Origin: Parasitella parasitica
Lineage: Eukaryota; Mucoromycota; Mucoromycetes; Mucorales; Mucoraceae
Length of the DNA: 48,216 nt
Direction: 5' to 3'
Assembly: GCA_025201805.1 (NCBI GenBank)
Contig: MU619359.1
Location: 31,210 to 79,425 of the forward strand
Of the stretch, positions 1 to 10,836 are shown piece by piece. How positions within the stretch are numbered: the first letter of the stretch is position 1; every line of letters begins with the position of its first letter. The notes under the pieces are model-generated. The model saw nothing but the letters and a program-made list of their open reading frames with translations, made no database searches and was not told the origin of the DNA. Position numbers and translations under genes: made by a program.

Positions 1-637
1 AAAAAAAAAAAAAAAAAAAAAAAAAATCAGGCGCCTAAACTCTACGCTGGCTTCACACTTTTGAACCATTCCAATATCATGGTAAAGATGACAAATGTTT
101 GACTAATATAGAGAACCCAGCTTGGTACTTGTCTGACAAACTTTCTACACTACAAGGCGCCATATCAACTGATGCTACAAGAAAATGCCAAAGAAAAGGA
201 AACAATCAGCCACCAGGACAACACACTCATTCCTTAAAAATCATCTGTATAGAGTTTATGAAATCCTAAGGACATGAATGTGTTTATCTTTAACCTTGCT
301 CCCCGTTTCTGAATCCAATTAAAGGTTTTTGATCCAAACAACAGATACACTACACTCAAAATCAGGTACGTTTGTCGATAGACAACTGTAACCTTTTTTA
401 AAGGCTAGACCTTGAATTTAAAGATGTGATGTAGATAGCTTATTTCACAACGCATTCTCATTATAAATGAAACAAAGCAATTACTCTATTTCTCTAAATA
501 TGGAAATCTCTATCAGAAACCCTGTATATCACAAACACTGTGACATTTATGATTTACTTAATTTTTTTTTTTTTTCAGAAACCATAAAAAGACTGTAGCA
601 ACGAAATCTTGAAGACGCGTGCCAAATTTGTTTAAGA
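1..637. other. Left edge, no gene seen
   Basis: It begins with 26 consecutive A residues, followed by AT-rich sequence with no credible coding frame on either strand. It may include degraded flank of the Tc1-like element that follows, but I could not define a terminal inverted repeat. Confidence 0.4.
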
Positions 638-1262
638 ATGGTCTGCTGAAGGGATGCATTATACGCACAATTGCGTCTTCTTTGACAACTCTGGCGTCTA
701 CAAAATATGCGTCTTTCAAGAGCTTGGTCATGTCGAGGAACTAAGGCCGTATTGAATCACCCTCTGTCAGAGGGGGCTTCTCATACCGTTATCGGCGCGG
801 TATCAGCATTTGGAGTTGTATATCTGAGTATCAGGGATCCAGGAAATGTAAAGAGAAGAAAGGTGGTAGGAGCCACAAAGCGTAAGATACCTGGAGAGGC
901 GGCTTCAGCCATTCCTAAAGGTCTACAGCTGGTCATTATTTCCAGTTCATTAGCGACTCTTTGGATATCGTGGAAGAGCTCCCCAATATGAAGGGATTTC
1001 ACATTGTTATGGATAATGCCGCAATTTATAGCTATAGACTTGTGGATCCCTTGATTATAGAAAGAGGTTATGTACCAATATATTCACCTGAGCTTAACCC
1101 TATTGGGATGATTTGGAAAGTGTTAAAGGATAGGGTTAGACGAAGTAAACTGAGCAATTTAGAAACTTTTACAGCTAGAATTACTGAAGGCTGTTAAGAC
1201 GTTCATATTAAAATTTACAGAATTTTATCCAGCATTCTGTTAATGCTTTTCCCAAATGCTTG
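638..1262 (+). pseudogene. Decayed Tc1/mariner-type DDE transposase
   Basis: Fragments of a Tc1-like DDE transposase are spread over different frames. In order they are: a first-Asp region (CVFFDNSGVY, from about 690), a block reading LSRAWSCRGTKAV (from 710), VIGAVSAFGVV (from 785), a block around LDIVEELPNMKGFHIVMDNA (from about 957) holding the second catalytic Asp, the YSPELNPI block (from about 1080), and a C-terminal FIQHSVNAFPKCLN piece after a stop. The third acidic residue, normally the Glu of NPIE, is Gly here. Frameshifts, an in-frame stop and this change mark a dead copy. The block order and spacing are those of the Tc1/mariner family. I saw no intact terminal inverted repeats or TA target-site duplication. 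Confidence 0.75.
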
Positions 1263-1602
1263 AATAAACATTATGGGAAACTCCTTTTTTTCTTCAGTGC
1301 AATTTAACTTCAAAAAAATGGGCGGAAGCACAGTGCAGCAATGAATAACTCTCTCTCTGAACGAAACCAGAGTTTTATATTTGAGTGAAAAGCCATACAA
1401 CATGAATTCTTTATTCGCTGCGCATAATTTTCTCCATCATAGTGTGACATAATGCAATGCAGAAGGATTTAAACTATGCACGACAGATAATGATAAAAGG
1501 GGAACTTTCTTTAAAGATTTAGGAAAAAGGAGAACCATCGAATCCTATAAAAGCCTAGAGGTATCAGAAATTCTTTTCCTTTACGCACACTAATTGATAG
1601 AC
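1263..1602. other. Intergenic, upstream of the peroxiredoxin gene
   Basis: No coding frame or RNA gene recognised. It lies between the transposon relic and the peroxiredoxin start and presumably holds that promoter. I see no clear TATA box close to the start codon. Confidence 0.4.
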
Positions 1603-2290
1603 ATGGCACCTCACGCTTTACTTGATAAAGAAGCTCCTACAGGCATTACTTTAAAGGATCAGCATGATCAAGATGTCAACATTTCGGATCATATTGGCAA
1701 GTCGATTCTTGTCTTATTCTTTTATCCAAAAGATGGTACATTTGTTTGCAGTAAAGAGGTACTCATACGCTAGTTGATCATTAGTGTAACTGCTAGCACA
1801 CTAAGCTTTATTTGTCTATTTATGTAGGCTTGCGCATTTCGTGATCGTTTAGAGGTAACTGAACTTTTCAGTTTGTTTAGTTCATTATTAATATGAATTC
1901 TAGGATATTCAAAAACAAGGAGCCCAAGTCATTGGCGTGAGCGCTGACAGTGTAAAGTCTCACGAGCAGTTTGCAAATAAGCAAAAATTGCCTTATACTC
2001 TGCTGGCCGATACAGAAGGAGAGCTCCGCACTGCGTATCAAGTGTCAAAGTTACTGTTTGGCTTCCCGCAGTAAGTATATTATTATGGCATTCGAGAATG
2101 TACATAATGGCTCTATACTCATTTCACCACGATCAGGCGTACTACTTTTGTTATTGGTATAGATGGCATTGTTACAAATGTTTTTGAATCTTTTTTCAGT
2201 TATAACTATCATATTACAAATGTCTTGAAAGCTTTACAAAAAGATTCTAAAGTTGAGACAGAATTAGTCGAGCAAGTAGAAGACCAATAA
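1603..2290 (+). CDS. PrxQ/BCP-type atypical 2-Cys peroxiredoxin
   Basis: Thiol peroxidase that reduces hydrogen peroxide and alkyl hydroperoxides using thioredoxin. Model of four exons: 1603-1758, 1828-1854, 1904-2070 and 2137-2290, giving 167 residues, normal for the PrxQ/BCP family. The strand LVLFFYPKD is followed by the active site T-F-V-C49. A second Cys lies five residues on (C54, in KEACAFRD), the peroxidatic/resolving pair typical of PrxQ. One oddity is TFVC where most members have TPGC, so the proline of the usual T-x-x-C loop is missing. Exon 2 is only 27 bases, and both junctions beside it keep the conserved KEACAFRDRLE block in frame. The C-terminus carries a short acidic tail. 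No organelle signal is visible, so it is likely cytosolic or nuclear, like yeast Dot5 (inference). Confidence 0.9.
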
Positions 2291-2860
2291 GTGGAAGCAT
2301 AACAAGAGTTCATATCATTTACATACATATATTCTTGATGGCCTTAATAAATATCATTAATCTTGAAAATATCAATATCCAATGACTTTAAAAGTACCCT
2401 AATGCAAAGTGAAGTCAATCAATAGACCAAAATTTAAAAGAGACATGGTAATACAATTATAGGCTTTATTAATCCTCAAGGCAAAACTTACTCGTAAGAA
2501 CAGTAAATATGTGAGCATTTACATTAATTCAAGAAGCAGTGTGTACGTGTGTGTGTGCGAGAGAATACTTGAAAACTGAATTCATTTTTATGTGGGGAAT
2601 AATCAAATGGGTGAAAAAAAAAAGAAATAAATGTACATCTACATTCATAAAAATAGGATCCAGCCAGCCTAAATAGAAAATGATTAAATATATAGTTTTG
2701 ATTTGTATAAGTTGAAGTGTATGATGGTTGTATATGTCGTTTTTTTGTCTTTTCTTCTTTTTGGGTTGGTTTTTCTGAATGATTATTGTTTGATTATTGT
2801 CTGATAGAGGTTTTTATGTGCATTTTCTTTGTTCTTGATGTATTCTTTTGTATCCTTGAG
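2291..2860. other. Convergent intergenic spacer (peroxiredoxin / CNOT9 3' ends)
   Basis: AT-rich, with a short GT run near 2541-2556 and T-rich tracts near 2740. It holds the 3' untranslated regions of two converging genes. No gene seen. Confidence 0.5.
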
Positions 2861-4009
2861 TTAATTAGCACCTTCTGAAAGATTAATCAATAATTGGCCA
2901 AGGCAACGCTTCGTAGCGACATCATCCTTCAAGACTGGGTGAAAAGTAGAATCTCGAAGTGGTTCGGGAAGACATTGTCGCAAAGCTTCACGTGCTCTAA
3001 AATAAACCCACTCAAGTTACTCAAATGCCAACGTAATGCAGAATGTACATTGTAAATTTACCTTGGATTTTCAGAAAGTCGAAGATAACAGCGAATAACG
3101 TGCTTCAAAAGACGCATAGCTTGGTTATCTACAAGTTGATTAACCATATTGTGTAAAACAGTAGCTACGGCATAAAAGCGTTCATAGGTCTGACAAATAT
3201 AATACTTGAACAGCCTCATTAGTAATCGTTTCTCATTGTCTCCTTGAACAATAACTTACCAAACCAGTCTCATCTAAAAGGATCTTTTGAACCACAAATA
3301 TAGCTACAGTTTTGGATAATTCGCTACCAGTTTCCATGATACGAAGACAGAGAGGAATAATTTCAGTTGATAAAAGGAAACTGATGACTTCAGGATTGTC
3401 ATTCTAAAGTACTCAAAGTTAAAAATACTCCATTGTACTTATAGTTCTCCTTACCTTGACCAAAGCCCCAATAACACCTAAACTTGTCAATCTCAAGTAT
3501 TCAAAAGGCCGAGTTTTGCTTGTTGTATTCAAAAAGGGATAAAGGTAAAGAGGAATGTGTGCTTTTAAAAAGATGCTAAAGTTAGTACGTAATAACGAAG
3601 TATATTATCTCAAACAAGTATACCTTGGAGGAACAAACTTCTTGTTTCGTTATGATTAGCTACACATTGGAGGAGAGCAAGAGCATTACAGACTCGATTG
3701 GAGGCTCCACCACTCAATGTGGGAGGGGTTAACAAAGGATAAACTGTAACTATCTCCTGAAGTAATACAGGAATTACGCCTAATACAACCAATGATGAGC
3801 ATACCATTTTGTATACAATACAGTAGATATTACCATAAGAATACCATAAAACCAATGCTAAATCTTCATATTGCTCTCTCTTCTTGCTCAAGTCTAATAA
3901 AGCTTGCTCCCTCGAGGAAGGATTAAGCAAATCTAATACAAGTCCGTAAATTTTCTCCTCATCTAACTGTTGCATTTTTTGGGCAGCTTGGTGTTCTTGT
4001 TGCTGTTGC

Positions 4010-4042
<33 letters not shown>

Positions 4043-4287
4043 AAGACAAAATTGGCTGACATAGGTAGGGCCTGAGAGCCAACGCCATTGTTCATCATTT
4101 GAGCATATACAAAAGGGTCAGCATTGTTTCCCCCAGTGGCACGATTCATGGCTGGGAAATGTTGAGACAACGCGTTCATGTTGTTATTAGGACCAGGTTG
4201 AAGAGAAGAAGCTAGAGGGTTTCCACTTGCTCCTGACAACGAAGATTGTTGCAAATACTGCTGAATATTTCCATTATGTTGTTGCAT
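2861..4287 (-). CDS. CAF40: CNOT9/Caf40 (Rcd1) subunit of the CCR4-NOT complex
   Basis: Armadillo-repeat subunit of the CCR4-NOT deadenylase complex, which acts in mRNA decay and translational repression. Six exons on the minus strand: 4287-3834, 3779-3624, 3561-3455, 3403-3260, 3189-3062 and 2996-2861, giving 374 residues. The conserved core starts at [14 protein letters not shown] and runs through [57 protein letters not shown] and [19 protein letters not shown] to [17 protein letters not shown], the standard Rcd1 order. The first 100 or so residues are a fungal-type low-complexity extension rich in Gln, Asn and Ser, with a run of about 15 Gln coded by mixed CAG/CAA near 3992-4040. The start codon is the first ATG of the Gln-rich region. 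It is divergent from the kinase gene across about 760 bp. Confidence 0.95.
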
Positions 4288-5050
4288 GTCTTTTTTTGGG
4301 CTTTTTTTGTTTTTCTATCCGTTTTTAATTTTGTGGGCTTCGTTGTTTTTTTTTATTTTAATTTTTTGGGTTAAATAATATATAGTGTGTATTAATTAAG
4401 GATCAAAATAAAATATTATAGAAAAAAGAGAGGGAAGAAAAAATAAATAAATAAAAAAGCTAGTGTCGCATTCTGCGGCTAGTTTAAATTCTTTTGGATT
4501 GACGACGAACGGTAGCCAACTGCCATGAGGAAGTGAGCCAGTGAGAAATAGATTCAACCATGCTGATTTGAGGCAGTCAACTCCCCTGACTTCTGGCTTG
4601 AGTTATCAAAGTACTCTCTATACAACCGCATGCATCATATTTAGTGTCTTTATGTATTTTATAGCTTCGTTTCTTACAAGGTTGTTTTGATTTTTTTCAA
4701 TTCCAGAGAAGCCTGGCTCAAAACAAACTGATTTTTTGGTTGAGCTGCAAAACAGAAAACTCTTTCACATCTTTACCTCTCTCTCTTTTCATTTACATTT
4801 CCATACTATCAAACATTTTTCTGGGTCAACATCAAATATCACGACTACCACACATTTATTCTATTATCTTTAAAATCAAAATTTCTCGACGCACGATTTT
4901 TTCTCTCTATATTTCACATTAAATCCAGCCCTAAACCTCGTTATGTTGGGTTGGTAACTTTATTGAAGAAGAAAGATTATTTATATACATAAGAAGCAAC
5001 GAAAATACCCCTCTCACCCTTTTAATTTAAGGAGACCTCAAAGAAAAAGA
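4288..5050. promoter_or_regulatory. Shared divergent promoter region (CNOT9 / WNK-like kinase)
   Basis: No coding frame is supported. Two divergent genes start at its ends. Pyrimidine-rich tracts lie near 4780-4810 and 4895-4915, upstream of the kinase, which would suit fungal core promoters. No canonical TATA box is placed with confidence. Confidence 0.4.
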
Positions 5051-7065
5051 ATGATGGATAACAACATTTTAAAATCTAAAAGCGAAGAGTCTATCGATTC
5101 TGGAGTTTATAGCCCAACTGCAACGGCATATGAAAAAGAAGAAGATGCTGAGCAAAATACGACCAGTTCCCTGTCCCTTGTTCGTCAGCTTGCGGCTCAA
5201 TTCCCTGAATATGAAAGAAATCCACACATGGAGCCGTTTGGTTCGGTTTTAATGAACCCCAACGTTGAAATGGATGCGGAAAGATCAAAATTAGAAAGCG
5301 AAAGAGTCATTGAAGTGTCTAATAATGGCAGATATGCCAAACTCAACACATTCTTGGGAAAAGGCGCATTCAAGGTTGTTTATAAAGCTATTGATCGTGA
5401 GGAAGGCTATGAAGTTGCTTGGAACGTTTTACAGGTAACTATTTTGTGTACCTTTTTTTTTTTTTTTGCAATTTTATTTTACTAAATGGGTTTAAACATT
5501 TGTAGGTCACTCGCCAAGAAGTCAAGGCTTTGGGCCATGAAATAGAGATATTGAAATCTGTACGACATCCAAACATTATTACATTTCATGAAGCATGGTA
5601 TAACGAGTCAGAATTTGTCTTTATTACTGAACTGATGACTTCTGGTACGCTTCGCGAATATATTCGGAAGTTATCGCCTTTGCCAAATATGAAGATTGTG
5701 AAAAGATGGTGCCGTCAAATCCTAAAAGGATTGGTTTATCTGCATGGTCATCAACCTACTATCATTCATCGTGATATCAAGTGTGATAATATCTTTATCA
5801 ATGGCGCTCATGGGGAAATCAAGATTGGGGACATGGGCACTGCGGAAATGAAGGTGGATAAAAAGTATACTGTGATTGGCACCCCTGAATTCATGGCACC
5901 TGAAATGTACGAGGAAAAAGGCTATAGTGAAAAAGTGGATATTTATGCATTTGGCATGTGTCTATTGGAGATGGTTACTGGAGAATACCCTTATAATGAG
6001 TGTACCAACGCTGCCCAAGTCTTTAAAAAGGTAACGCAAACGATCCGTCCTGAATGTTTGTCTAGAGTCCAAGATCCCGAGGTTTTAACTCTGATTAACA
6101 ACTGCCTTGCAACCGAACATGAGCGTATGTCCGCACAAGAAATCCTGGAGCATTCATTTTTGGCCGTGGAGCCAGAGGTTGTCATGTTGGCTACTGATGT
6201 TGGGATGAAACAATTGACGCTACAAGTTGTGTTCAAGGGCATGGACAAGTTATCTGTCAAGTTCGAGTTCAACGCTGATACAGACACGGCTGAAGATGTT
6301 GTCGCAGAGATGATTGAGGAGCAAGTATTGCCTGAGCGATATCAACAGTTGATTACTGGCGACATCAATCGTCTTTTGCGTGATTTAACCAAGCAACAAA
6401 ATACGGCTGCTGAAAAGATTGAAGATGACCGCATGGTTTGGAGAAGGGAAAATGACATCCGCTCAGAATTAGAGCGTGCAAAGAATGAATTATTCACAAC
6501 GAGAGAAAAGATTGCTGATATTGAGAAAAAGTGCAACAGTTTCGAACAAAGAACTCAACTCGCAGAGGAAAGATACAAAGATACCATTACTGCATTAGAA
6601 CAAGCGAAGATTTCTGCTTTTGGTGAGCCTGAGTTGGAAGCAGAAAGCTTGGTTGCACCTACTACGACAACTACACCGATTACTAGTTCAGAAGAACATA
6701 TCCCCATTGATTCATCAGGTAATCATTCGTTTCTTTATGCAGTATGTGTTATTGTATATTCATAGCTTATTTTAGAATATCCTCATGATACCAGTATCGA
6801 AACATTTGTACTTGAAACTGCTGCTTCTACTAACCGTAATAAGGATAAGGCTCTTGAATGGGTCCGAAAACTTCAGAATCAAGACATCATGACTGTTGGG
6901 GATCTCCGAGATTTGCATGATGAAGATTGGGCCGGCATTGGTCTTACTGTATTTGCGTTAAGAGCTTTAAAAAATATGCTTGTCGGCAAAAAGCATCAGC
7001 AACGATCAAGAGCTACCTCAAGCGGCACGAATACACCAATTGAAGAGCAAGATCAATACCTTTAG
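5051..7065 (+). CDS. WNK: WNK-like protein kinase (with no lysine) with C-terminal SAM-like domain
   Basis: Ser/Thr kinase of the WNK family, which in animals controls ion transport through OSR1/SPAK. Exons 5051-5434, 5506-6718 and 6776-7065 give 628 residues. WNK hallmarks are clear: the usual subdomain II Lys is Asn125 (EVAWN), while a Lys sits in the glycine loop (LGKGAFK, K108). Then come TELMTSGTLR, WCRQILKGL, HRDIKCDNIF (catalytic D218) and GTPEFMAPEMYEEKGYSE. The DLG-type motif reads D237-M-G-T240 instead of the DLGL that binds chloride in WNK1. The activation-loop position matching WNK1 Ser382 is T250. After the kinase comes a PF2/OSR1_C-like block (residues about 285-340), a coiled coil, and a SAM-like helical segment (ALEWVRKLQNQDIMTVGDL). 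An alternative start codon lies one codon on. Downstream targets are unknown. Confidence 0.9.
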
Positions 7066-8527
7066 ATTATCCTTACGTTCTTATTTTGTATTAATACACC
7101 TTATATTCCCTTTTACCTTTGTCTCTTTTGCGTTTTTCAAATCGAAATGGTGAGTCTTCAGCTAGAACTATATATCATGGTTTTTTTTTTTTGGAAAATC
7201 TGTTAATTTGATTAATAAGCATGCAACTGCTTAAATGTTTGTTCTTATATCTCACGAATTCTAATGTGTCTCTTTTGTTAATATGCTTTACAAACAATAG
7301 CTGTTATAACTAGTGTGATGGAGTATAATTGTTTAGTAGGGTGTGTAGAACGATATATTATTATGTTAATGGCAAATGTTGGCGTTCCTCCAAAATATTA
7401 ACGTTGCTATTTAAGCCGATACTTAATACATAACGTACGTAAACATTACTAGCCAAGTGTAATTGGCAGTAATGTACGTGATGTGGGCAACTTGTTTATT
7501 ATAACTCCCGCTTTATAACTATAGTAGATCATCATTATTGATAGTTATAAATGTAATAGTAAAGTTTGATAAGGTTTTGTATAGTGTTAAGACAAGGGGA
7601 TATTTTCACTAAAAAGGTTTTAATATCTGTGCCTTTTAATATTAATGTGGACCCTGTATCTATAATAAAAAAAACGTCCTGTAATGTGAATCTTTACATC
7701 TGATGTTGTATTTTATTACACATTATTCCTCATTTTTTCTATAATAATTCTTCAAACTCTACTTCTTCTTCAAACCTCCTTTTTGACAACACATAAACCA
7801 AACATTTTTCATAATTTACTGATACACTGCGGTACTTGTTCGTAAGATATCAATTGCTAGATGTTGGGTATTTTCTGCATGAATATATTGACGTACGAGG
7901 AGATGGCCTATATACTTCACGCTGTTGATATTATTGTTGTTGGTATACTATTTGCTTGTATAAAATCTCAGCGATATAAACAGAAATTAAATAACGTATA
8001 CTAGCAAGAGAAAGCTCGTCTTTATTGAAGTAATATGGTTTTGATGTCTAATAGCTAAAATAACTTGACAACTGAAATCTTGATTCACCCCACAAGGTAA
8101 AGTCCCTTTATGAACCACTTCCATTTATGGCAGCATTACCAATTCCTTTTAAAATCTCACATCTGATACTCTGCGGTGCTCTTTTATGAATAAATTTGGG
8201 TTATTTGAATTTCTTGCAGTAAACAGGTCAAACCCGAGACTAATTCGACTGTTTTGCTGTTTGTTGTGCCAGTGTCAAAGGGCGCAGCGTAATGTTATGT
8301 AAATATTGTTTGTATAAAGTAATAAAGACTTTTCCGAATAAAACCAGATACAAAACTGAAGACTTTTATTGACATAAGATATGATCTCTATTTATACTAA
8401 AATATATCCCAATCAATGTTTATCCACATAACATCTGATGTTTGACAACAAGTGTCAAAATTAATATCATGATGCGTGCATTATGACTAAGTTAGATATG
8501 GCATATGTAGCTTTTATATGGATACAA

Positions 8528-8661
8528 CACATATCCCAATAGATCATGTTCCCTATTTATACTCAACATGATATGTTCATGGAGAATAGAAAAATCTACC
8601 ATTCCATTCTCTAAATCACACCGTGTCCCACATTTACACCTTATCTCCCATCAGTCCACTT
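8528..8661 (+). repeat. Dispersed repeat, copy 1 (matches 35975-36112)
   Basis: This stretch and 35975-36112 share long blocks in the same order: ATATCCCAAT, GATCATGTTCC, TATTTATA, CTCAACATGA, ATGTTCATGG, CATTCTC and CCCATCAGTCCACTT. By eye they are about 75-80% alike, with small gaps. A TATTTATA box inside is compatible with a solo LTR or other non-coding mobile remnant, but I could not define its ends. Confidence 0.65.
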
Positions 8662-10680
8662 GGATTCACTAATGTATAAACCATCATACTTTCCATGTAA
8701 TAAGCGAGATCTTTAGCTGATTAATTCACAACCGTTTTATTTGAATAATTTTTTATTCTAATAAATCACGTTGGGCGATTTCTCTACCTAAACTTATCTG
8801 CAAAAACATTTTTTATAATAAGGAAGGTTGTTGTAGTATATATTCTAACTTTACTTTCTAATATTATTTTTGAGAAAATCAGTTTCAATACTTCTCTTTA
8901 AGAACCTTACAATAGCAACCTCCTCAATTCTTCTTAATATGATCTTCCCTGTTTATTGTCAGCCAAATTTTCTAATTTTTTGTTTAAATTGCTCAGTATG
9001 GTAGTAAATAAAGATTCGATAAAAGCCTTGAAACAATCTTTATATTTTAATCATTTAGAGTATAAAGACGATGTCTAATTTTCCCTTGTCATAGCGCCAT
9101 TATATACAGTAATCACAAGCGGTTAGCATTCTAACAAAGATTAGCTGTAAGCGCAGGCATTTTCTGAAGAATATAATAAAACCTACGATAGTTCCTGATT
9201 AATAGTTGGCGAGACAATCAAAGTCAAATGTATCCCTTTATTTAACTTTTCATCTATCTATTAAAATAGTCTAATATTGTTTTTGAATGTTTTTAAAATC
9301 TCTAGCATTACTGGATTTCTGGCCTTCTTCCATCGCAATGTATGCTTTCGTGGATATTTATATTTATAATCTTCCAGCGTCAATAAAAGCACGATTCCGA
9401 AAGCGCTAGCCCGACCCTTTGTTTTAGTCTGATCTTGGTTCCAACGTCTACTCCGTAAAGGTTATAGCAATATATAATGTATAGTAATAGCTTATCATGT
9501 TTCTAAAAGTAATTATCATAAATAATAAACCACTAGTGTTCCTTTTGCCAATACTTGTCAAATATAAATTCGTCCTCCAGTGGTAGCAATGAGTAGAATG
9601 TTTGTATAATAGACTTTTTGCCTGCAATACGTAAGGAAATTTTTAAATGGTGGCATTGCCTGATCATCTACATAGAAACACATTTTCCGTAGATTATACC
9701 GATAAATGGCCAATATGCATGTGCTTTTGCGATTCATCATACATAAATCTAAACCTATAATTATAGTCGTAAGATTGCGATAATTGATATCAAATTTTGT
9801 CTATATAATGCTACTCCTATTACATGAGAGTTTTGATTTACGTTATAGACATATGCCATATATTTCATGTTAATTTTAACAAACGTGAATAGTGAATTAA
9901 AAGTGCAAAGTGTTTTATATAAACGACAACTATTTTAAGCGTATAGACATTGGATTTGTTACGAAAATTGGCGCATCAAATAATATCCACTTTTTGGACC
10001 AAGCAGATTGAATAGGAGGATTAATTTCAGATTCCTGTGATTACAGCTTAATAATATATTTCCAAGTATCTAAGTGATGGCTGGTGATGGCGATACTCTA
10101 CTAATAATCTTTGCAGTCGAAATGTTTTTTAATTACGATACAAACTAATAGTGAGAAAAATAGTTGCATTGTGGCCAACATACTTTACAATGATCTCACA
10201 ACTGCATCAGGAACACTATGAAACGTGCTAGGATGATGAGACTCATGCATTCGACTTTAGCTCATAAAGCCTATCGGATCCTGTATTTGCTATCCTCCCC
10301 TTCGCCTTTTGTAATGTCCTCTGTGTTACAAGAAATTGGAAAGACGGTAAAGGTGGCAAGTTAGAACATTGTTCATAATTGAGCCCGATAAAGATACACC
10401 GACTTTTATGATGAGCATATGTCGATCTTATATGCCACATCATTTGTATAGGTTTTTGTAGTCGATATTTGGCAAGTGTGTGTCATATCAATTTATTTAT
10501 TTCAGGTCCCATATCAATTTAAACGGGAAACGCTGGAAAAATGCTCCTTTCAGTAGCCTGCTTGCATCTAATTCGATGTTGTGATCATTAATTTCCCCTC
10601 ATTTGATGTTGGCCCACTACTGGTTGCCACTCCGTTTCAAAAAGATACCTACTACATCTAAACCAACGTGCAAGCACAAC

Positions 10681-10688
10681 TATAAAAA
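10681..10688 (+). promoter_or_regulatory. TATA box candidate for the membrane-protein gene
   Basis: TATAAAAA, about 150 bases upstream of the ATG at 10837 and followed by a CT-rich tract (10706-10745). This layout is common in fungal core promoters. Confidence 0.4.
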
Positions 10689-10836
10689 GCCAAGGATGCC
10701 GCTTCCTCTCTCTTTTTCGGTTTCTTTTTTCTTTTTCATATCGTCTCTATATTTTTTTTAGAATAAGCTTACAAAGCAGAGAAACCCGAAAAATCACACA
10801 TTTTAGCAATTGATCGACGTTTAGTTAGCAGCAGTT

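Larger units (their letters stand above)
7066..10836. other. 3.8-kb gene-poor AT-rich region
   Basis: I find no gene with a conserved product on either strand. Weak open stretches, such as minus 9558-9740 and 10243-10443, have no start context, splice signals or recognisable motifs and may be relics. It holds one copy of a dispersed repeat (8528-8661). The right end, from about 10650, is the promoter of the membrane-protein gene that follows. Confidence 0.5.
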
